Below, one piece after another: positions 6,685 through 10,299 of a stretch of DNA of 10,299 bases. The position numbers and the translations under genes are program-made. The stretch is from an uncultured Holophagaceae bacterium. GTDB taxonomy: Bacteria > Acidobacteriota > Holophagae > Holophagales > Holophagaceae. The notes beneath the pieces are model-generated. The model was not told where the DNA came from and ran no database searches. It saw only the letters and a program-made list of their open reading frames with translations. Position 1 is the first letter of the stretch, and every line of letters starts with the position of its first letter. The stretch spans positions 1-10,299 of the forward strand of contig CAIXHJ010000301.1 of the NCBI GenBank assembly GCA_903919165.1, given 5' to 3'.

Positions 6685-6688
6685 TAAA

Positions 6689-7342
6689 ATGAAGCCTGAA
6701 GCCAGTGCTCATCCATCCAAATGGTTGGCCTATGCACGATTCCTGGCCTACTTCACCATCTGCTACAACCTGGTGGAAGGCCTTGTGTCCATGGGGTATG
6801 GGCTGGCAGATGACTCGGTAGCACTGTTCGGGTTTGGTGCGGACAGCTTCATCGAAGTGGGATCTGCCCTGGTCGTTTTGTGGCGCTTGCGAGACACGAG
6901 CGAATGCGCCACCACCCATCTGGGACGAGAACGAAAGGCCACTTTTGGCATCGGGATCCTGTTTGTATTGCTGGTACTTGGCACCTCTCTCGGGGCAGCC
7001 CTCCAGCTTGGGAGCCATCGTCACCCTGTGACGACACTTCCAGGTCTCGTCATTTCATCCCTCAGCCTTGGCTTCATGTTCTGGCTCTGGCGGGCCAAAC
7101 GCCAGGCGGCCAGCGCCCTCGATAGCCGGACACTGAGGGGGGATGCAGCTTGCAGTCTGGCCTGCATCCAGCTCTCTGTTGTTCTACTCATAGGAAGCCT
7201 CGTCTTCCTTCTCGCGCCCTCCCTGTGGTGGGCGGACGCGGTGGCCGCTATAGGACTTTCAGCCTTCATCGCCAAAGAAGGGGTTTCGAGCATTCGCGCT
7301 GCGCTTGATCCCGATTTCTCTGGTGGGTGCGGGTGCCAATGA
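6689..7342 (+). CDS. Truncated CDF-like cation transporter with cysteine-substituted metal site
   Basis: A 217-residue, six-helix membrane protein resembling the transmembrane domain of cation diffusion facilitators, without the usual cytoplasmic domain (typical CDF length is about 300). Segments are near 12-35, 40-66, 84-105, 115-135, 150-176 and 179-196. In TM2 'GFGADSFIEV' sets Asp52 and Glu56 at the DxxxD metal-site spacing. In TM5 'RGDAACSLACIQLS' places Cys155 and Cys159 where CDFs have HxxxD. The C-terminus ends GGCGCQ. The thiolate pair and tail suggest a soft ion such as As(III), Cd, Hg or Cu, but this is inference. A GAAGG lies 9 nt before the ATG. It sits between two thioredoxin-like genes in the operon, so redox coupling of the cysteines is possible. 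Confidence 0.82.
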   Translation: MKPEASAHPSKWLAYARFLAYFTICYNLVEGLVSMGYGLADDSVALFGFGADSFIEVGSALVVLWRLRDTSECATTHLGRERKATFGIGILFVLLVLGTSLGAALQLGSHRHPVTTLPGLVISSLSLGFMFWLWRAKRQAASALDSRTLRGDAACSLACIQLSVVLLIGSLVFLLAPSLWWADAVAAIGLSAFIAKEGVSSIRAALDPDFSGGCGCQ

Positions 7343-7364
7343 ATCCATTGATCCAACACCTCCT

Positions 7365-7368
7365 GGAG
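7365..7368 (+). promoter_or_regulatory. Shine-Dalgarno site deciding the secreted thioredoxin start at 7374
   Basis: GGAG with a 5-nt spacer precedes the ATG at 7374. The longer in-frame ATG at 7305 lies inside the CDF-like gene and would bury the hydrophobic signal sequence behind 23 polar residues. Confidence 0.7.
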
Positions 7369-7373
7369 TGCTC

Positions 7374-7766
7374 ATGACCTTTCCCTCGTTGAACATCCTT
7401 GCCCTGGTCGCCTGCTCGACCATCTCTCTCACTGCCCAGGGCCATGTTCCTGCACTTGATCCTCCGGGTCTCAGCCAGATCCTGACTTCTCGCAAGTGGA
7501 CCGTCATCGAGTTCGGCGGCCCCACCTGCGTGCCCTGCGTGAAGATGCAGCCGGTCCTTGCTGAACTCCAGCAGGCCTTTGGAAGCCGGGCTCAGATCAG
7601 GAATTTCTACGTCACTCAGTACCCGAGGGAGGCTCAGTTCCACAAGATCATGGTGATGCCTACCCAGGTGGTGTTCGATCCCAGCGGCAAGGAAGTGACC
7701 CGCCACATCGGCTACTGGCCCAAGGATGAGTTCCTCTCCGCCCTGGCCAATGCCGGACTGAAGTGA
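7374..7766 (+). CDS. Secreted thioredoxin-fold protein (CVPC)
   Basis: A 130-residue protein. The first 22 residues (MTFPSLNILALVACSTISLTAQ) look like a signal peptide or membrane anchor, with a possible cleavage after TAQ or SLTA. The thioredoxin domain has 'WTVIEFGGPTCVPCVKMQPVL' in pieces (42-62) with catalytic Cys52 and Cys55, then the cis-proline at Pro96 (VMPTQVVF) and 'FDPSGKEVTRHIGY'. It is thus probably periplasmic. The very next gene encodes a CcdA-type electron transporter and overlaps by 1 nt, so this protein is most likely the reduced periplasmic partner that CcdA keeps active. Its own target may be the permease, the CDF-like protein or the metal(loid) substrate; that step is inference. 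Confidence 0.9.
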   Translation: MTFPSLNILALVACSTISLTAQGHVPALDPPGLSQILTSRKWTVIEFGGPTCVPCVKMQPVLAELQQAFGSRAQIRNFYVTQYPREAQFHKIMVMPTQVVFDPSGKEVTRHIGYWPKDEFLSALANAGLK

Positions 7767-8476
7767 TGGACGGCCTGGTCGGGCGCCTGGCGGATCTGGT
7801 GGCCCAGGCCCCGGCCTACCAGCAGCTCGGCCTGGTATTCCTGGGTGGCCTCCTCACCTCGGCGAACCCCTGCGTTCTGGTTGCGGCTCCACTGGTAGTG
7901 GGATTCACCGGCGGCACGAAAGAAGGCCGTCACCACCCCATGGTGCTGTCCGCCGTGTTCGTGTTGGGTCTCGCCGCCGCCTTCACGATCCTGGGCCTCG
8001 TCGCCGCCCTGACCGGCAGCCTCATGGGTGATGTTGGCTGGGGCTGGAAAGCCCTCTTGGGACTCATCCTGCTGGCCGTGGGGTTGCACTTGCTGGGGCT
8101 GTTTTCGCTACCGACCCCGTCCCACACCCACATGGCGCGTTTCCACGGGGCTGGGCTCTTTGGTGCCTTCGCCCTGGGTGGCCTCACCGGCACCCTCTCC
8201 GCGCCCTGTGCCACCCCAGCCCTGGCGGCGGTACTCACCATCGTGGCTCTCCAGAAGAAGGTGCTGTGGGGGGGCGTGCTGCTCTTCGCCTATGCCCTCG
8301 GTCATGTGCTGCTTCTGTTCCTGGCAGGGGCCTCATCAGGCTGGGCCAGCAAGTATGCAGAGAGCCACTTCTCCAAGTTCCTGGGCCGATGGCTTCCCAA
8401 AGGCATGGGCCTGCTGCTAACTGGCTGCGCCCTCTGGGTATTAGCCCTGGCATGGAAGGGTGGATTTCAAGGCTGA
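7766..8476 (+). CDS. CcdA/DsbD-type transmembrane thiol electron transporter
   Basis: A 236-residue polytopic protein of the cytochrome c biogenesis (CcdA/DsbD transmembrane) family. It passes electrons from cytosolic thioredoxin to periplasmic thiol proteins. About six membrane segments are visible. The paired redox cysteines are in the expected places: Cys36 in 'LTSANPCVLVAAPLVVGF' (TM1) and Cys148 in 'GTLSAPCATPALAAVL' (TM4). A His-rich loop (PSHTHMARFH, 118-127) separates the halves. The ATG at 7766 overlaps the preceding stop by one base (TGATG); a GTG at 7763 is an alternative start. Coupling to the secreted thioredoxin gene suggests a dedicated pair for this operon rather than general cytochrome c maturation, as no other ccm/ccs genes are here. 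It is the last intact gene of the operon. Confidence 0.93.
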   Translation: MDGLVGRLADLVAQAPAYQQLGLVFLGGLLTSANPCVLVAAPLVVGFTGGTKEGRHHPMVLSAVFVLGLAAAFTILGLVAALTGSLMGDVGWGWKALLGLILLAVGLHLLGLFSLPTPSHTHMARFHGAGLFGAFALGGLTGTLSAPCATPALAAVLTIVALQKKVLWGGVLLFAYALGHVLLLFLAGASSGWASKYAESHFSKFLGRWLPKGMGLLLTGCALWVLALAWKGGFQG

Positions 8477-8517
8477 GGGTACCCGCACAAGATGGGCAAG
8501 ATGTTTGGAGGCGTTGG

Positions 8518-8789
8518 GCAGAAGCCATGAGGCTGGGGCTGGTCAACAAGGTAGCCCCGAGCAGGAGTTGGCCGCCGCTACTTTGGAACTGGCCCAGAAG
8601 CTTGCTTCCAAGAGCCCGCTGGCTCTGCAGATTGGTAAGGAAGGCTTGAACCAGCTCCAGGACCTTTCCTATCACCAGGGGCTGGATGCCATGGATGACC
8701 TCTTTGCGACCCTGGCCTCTACCGAGGATGCCATTGAAGGAGTCAGTGCCTTCCGGGCAAAGCGGAAGCCGGTCTGGAAAGAACGGTGA
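8518..8789 (+). pseudogene. Frameshifted C-terminal remnant of an enoyl-CoA hydratase
   Basis: The stretch AEAMRLGLVNKVAP (from 8518, frame 1) is a conserved enoyl-CoA hydratase/isomerase segment. The rest of the C-terminus continues in a different frame from about 8559: 'EQELAAATLELAQKLASKSP', then 'GLDAMDDLFATLASTEDAIEGVSAFRAKRKPVWKER', given here in pieces, ending at the TGA at 8787-8789. The frame change falls in GTAGCCCCGAG and fits loss of one base. Upstream there may be a further trace (KMGKM near 8488-8502) in the third frame. Only about 90 of about 260 residues remain; the N-terminal crotonase domain and oxyanion-hole glycines are absent. It begins about 40 nt after the ccdA-like stop, so the accessory operon probably replaced the rest of the gene. 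Confidence 0.85.
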
Positions 8790-8798
8790 ACATCTCAA

Positions 8799-8830
8799 CA
8801 GGGACGCTGAGGCAAAGTCTCACTGCCCTG
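8799..8830. other. Imperfect hairpin in the convergent gap, possible terminator
   Basis: CAGGG (8799-8803) pairs with CCCTG (8826-8830), and TGAG (8808-8811) with CTCA (8819-8822) inside it, leaving a 7-nt loop. It lies 10 nt after the pseudogene stop, in the gap between the plus-strand operon and the minus-strand methyltransferase gene. There is no T-run on either side, so an intrinsic terminator is only a possibility. A second small hairpin, ATTGG (8874-8878) with CCAAT (8886-8890), lies just after the methyltransferase stop on the other strand. Confidence 0.25.
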
Positions 8831-8892
8831 GCTCTCATCGCATTAGGGCTGGATCCGCCACATATGTCTTCCTATTGGAAGGTTCCCAATCA

Positions 8893-9501
8893 TTACTTCT
8901 GCCCTGTGGCGAGAAATACGGAATAGTCCTTCCCATCCTTCTGGGTCACGGTGGCGGTCTCAATTTGGATCCGTCCAAATCCTGCGTCCTCCAACCAGTC
9001 CATGACCTGTTTCCGGGGGAACCCCTGGTGATGGACTCCAGCCATGTCGCCATGAAACGACCCATCCTCTTCGTCCAAATCAGCCAAGGCCACCCACCCA
9101 CCGGGATTGAGATGCTGCATGAGCCGAACGAACAAAGCTGGCATATCGGAAACATGGTGCAGGGTCATGCTGCTGACAACGAGGTCGTAGGGCCCACCAA
9201 GATCCCCATTCCCGACGGCATCCAGAGGTACCAGACGCACAGGAATGCCTAAAGCATTGGCCTTGCCAGCCAAGGTATCCAGCATGCCGGGTGAAGTATC
9301 TGCCCCAGTGATGGAACCAACCTGTGTAGCCAGTTCCAATGTGACCAAGCCAGTGCCACACCCATAATCAAGGACTTTCAATTGCTTCGTGAGAAGCACT
9401 CGGGAAGCCACAGTTACCGCTACCGCATGGGCCAACTGCACGCGCCGTTCCACCAGATCCCAGGTTGACGCTGCCTGATCAAAATGCTCGGTCCCTGACA
9501 C
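8893..9501 (-). CDS. Class I SAM-dependent methyltransferase
   Basis: A 202-residue cytosolic protein with the Methyltransf_11/UbiE-like fold. It begins 'MSGTEHFDQAASTWD', the common FDxxAxxWD opening of this group. Motif I is 'VLDYGCGTG' (43-51), the acidic ribose-binding end of beta2 is at 'ITGADTSPGML' (64-74), and motifs II-III are 'YDLVVSSMTLHHVSDM' (105-120) and 'LNPGGWVALADLD' (131-143). The GTG start at 9501 has a strong AAGGAGG 4 nt upstream. The acceptor is unknown. It lacks the conserved cysteines expected of ArsM arsenite methyltransferases, so no arsenic role should be assumed. It is downstream of the substrate-binding protein gene on the same strand, with a 79-nt gap, and may be a separate unit. 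Confidence 0.92.
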   Translation of the reverse strand: MSGTEHFDQAASTWDLVERRVQLAHAVAVTVASRVLLTKQLKVLDYGCGTGLVTLELATQVGSITGADTSPGMLDTLAGKANALGIPVRLVPLDAVGNGDLGGPYDLVVSSMTLHHVSDMPALFVRLMQHLNPGGWVALADLDEEDGSFHGDMAGVHHQGFPRKQVMDWLEDAGFGRIQIETATVTQKDGKDYSVFLATGQK

Positions 9502-9505
9502 GAAT

Positions 9506-9512
9506 CCTCCTT
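9506..9512 (-). promoter_or_regulatory. Strong Shine-Dalgarno site for the GTG-started methyltransferase gene
   Basis: AAGGAGG on the minus strand, 4 nt before the GTG at 9501. It supports the unusual start codon, and no better ATG exists nearby in that frame. Confidence 0.7.
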
Positions 9513-9580
9513 ACGGTCGCTTCCACCCATCATGGGCTTGGACGGCCTCGATTTAATGCCCACCACATCCAGAAGTGCTG

Positions 9581-10299
9581 TCACTGCTTCAATCGAGCTG
9601 ATGGAGCCAGAGCGCGATGATCTGGCCGAGTCCTTACTGGAGCGGTCATCCAGCCCCACTTGGCGAAGATCGGCCGCGCTTCGGTTGATTCTAAAAATGC
9701 CAGGAACTCCGCTGCTAGGGCAGGCACTTGCGTCCGAGTCGTCACTGCTGCTCCACAGGAGCGATACACCGTGAATACAGGTTCAGTGGGCACTGCCTCC
9801 GCCAGTTCCGGACTGGCCTTCTGCCAGATGTTCCAGATGAGCCAGGCATCTAGAGCTGGATCGGCAATCCAGGCTTTCCGGGCTTCCGCGCTATTGGCGG
9901 CGTGGAGGATGATCTGTTTCCGAAAGGCCCGCACCAGGGTCACATCACCCGTGCGCCCGATCACGTCCTCCCAAAGCCCCAACTGGCCCGCACCCTGGAC
10001 CACCAGAACCCGGAAGCCGGGCTTGGCCAAGTCCCGCACCCCGCGAATCTTTTTCGGATTCCCTGGCCGAACCAGAATAGCTGATGGACGGAGGTAGAGG
10101 GTATGCACGTCCTCCGGGTTCAGGAGGCCTGGCAAATCCTTCTGAACGAAGTCCGTCATCATGTATTCACTGCCGCTGAAGATGAGGTCAGCATCCTTCA
10201 GTGCCTTCTCTTTCCAGATTGGCGTTGGACCAGCCGTTACCTCAACAGTTACTTTCCGAGCGGCAGAGAAGGCTTGGGCCAACTCCTTCATGGCAGGGG
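9581..10299 (-). CDS. AcfC-like periplasmic substrate-binding protein (5' end outside window)
   Basis: The frame stays open to the right edge, so the signal peptide and first residues are missing; the visible part starts PAMKELAQAFSAARKVTVEV. It belongs to the bacterial extracellular solute-binding family (SBP_bac_11, ModA-like), in the branch called accessory colonization factor AcfC. Matching stretches are 'TAGPTPIWKEKA', 'DADLIFSGSEYMMTDF', 'LYLRPSAILVRPGNPKKI', 'VVQGAGQLGLWEDVIGR', 'DAWLIWNIWQ', and 'FAKWGWM' near the end. ModA-type relatives bind oxyanions such as molybdate or tungstate; AcfC's ligand is not established. No ABC permease or ATPase gene is in the window, though they might lie to the right. 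The C-terminal tail after FAKWGW (about 20 residues, Arg/Pro-rich) looks poorly conserved. The stop is at 9581. Confidence 0.9.
   Translation of the reverse strand, partial: PAMKELAQAFSAARKVTVEVTAGPTPIWKEKALKDADLIFSGSEYMMTDFVQKDLPGLLNPEDVHTLYLRPSAILVRPGNPKKIRGVRDLAKPGFRVLVVQGAGQLGLWEDVIGRTGDVTLVRAFRKQIILHAANSAEARKAWIADPALDAWLIWNIWQKASPELAEAVPTEPVFTVYRSCGAAVTTRTQVPALAAEFLAFLESTEARPIFAKWGWMTAPVRTRPDHRALAPSARLKQ

Noticed and set aside
8460..8789. A 109-residue intact gene in the frame of the hydratase C-terminus
   Set aside because: Only the part after about 8559 resembles enoyl-CoA hydratase; the first 33 residues are out-of-frame sequence overlapping the ccdA-like gene, so it is a remnant and not a new small gene.
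8235..8798. Minus-strand open frame of 187 codons across the ccdA-like end and the hydratase remnant
   Set aside because: It spans an intact gene and a pseudogene on the other strand and has no recognisable motif.
8893..9501. Arsenite methyltransferase ArsM
   Set aside because: The SAM fold is clear, but the conserved cysteines that bind As(III) in ArsM are not there; the only Cys lies within motif I (GCGTG).
9531..9541. Short CCCAT-C-ATGGG palindrome between the methyltransferase and AcfC-like genes (approximate position)
   Set aside because: A five-base stem with a one-base loop cannot fold stably and is expected by chance.

Overview
The window is GC-rich, densely coding bacterial DNA with short intergenic gaps, many 1-11 nt gene overlaps and clear Shine-Dalgarno sites. 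Gene content (RND tripartite pump, TolC-like outer membrane factor, lipoprotein-type adaptor) points to a diderm bacterium. The protein style suggests Acidobacteriota (Holophagae/Geothrix-like) or a deltaproteobacterial-type metal-reducing lineage; this is an impression that no marker gene here can confirm. No rRNA, tRNA, CRISPR array or insertion sequence was seen.

Layout. (1) Positions 1-3914, minus strand: an operon reading ArsR-family repressor -> TolC-family outer membrane factor -> HlyD-type membrane fusion protein -> RND inner membrane permease (cut by the left edge). The last three genes overlap one another. The adaptor gene carries a perfect 19-bp inverted repeat (2152-2191) exactly over its lipoprotein signal junction. 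(2) Positions 3915-4077: an AT-rich divergent control region with candidate promoters on both strands and a 5-8-5 inverted repeat as a possible operator. (3) Positions 4078-8476, plus strand: a seven-gene operon encoding ArsR with an ELCVC metal-binding box, a degenerate ProC/F420-oxidoreductase-like protein, a DUF318/ArsP-type permease with a CSCS motif, a small CAKC thioredoxin-like protein, a truncated CDF-like membrane protein with a CxxxC in the usual HxxxD place, a secreted CVPC thioredoxin-like protein, and a CcdA-type thiol electron transporter. (4) Positions 8518-8789: a frameshifted C-terminal remnant of an enoyl-CoA hydratase, suggesting that the accessory block landed beside or inside an older gene. 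(5) Positions 8893-10299, minus strand: a class I SAM-dependent methyltransferase and an AcfC-like periplasmic substrate-binding protein cut by the right edge.

How it may work together: both divergent operons start with an ArsR/SmtB repressor, so the region looks like a metal/metalloid resistance island. The RND pump would clear a toxic ion or compound across the outer membrane. The plus-strand operon combines two membrane transporters with cytosolic and periplasmic thiol-redox proteins, suggesting export of a thiophilic metalloid or organometal(loid) coupled to thiol reduction. No arsenate reductase (arsC), ArsB, Acr3 or arsM-type enzyme with recognisable cysteines is present in the window, so the substrate is an inference.
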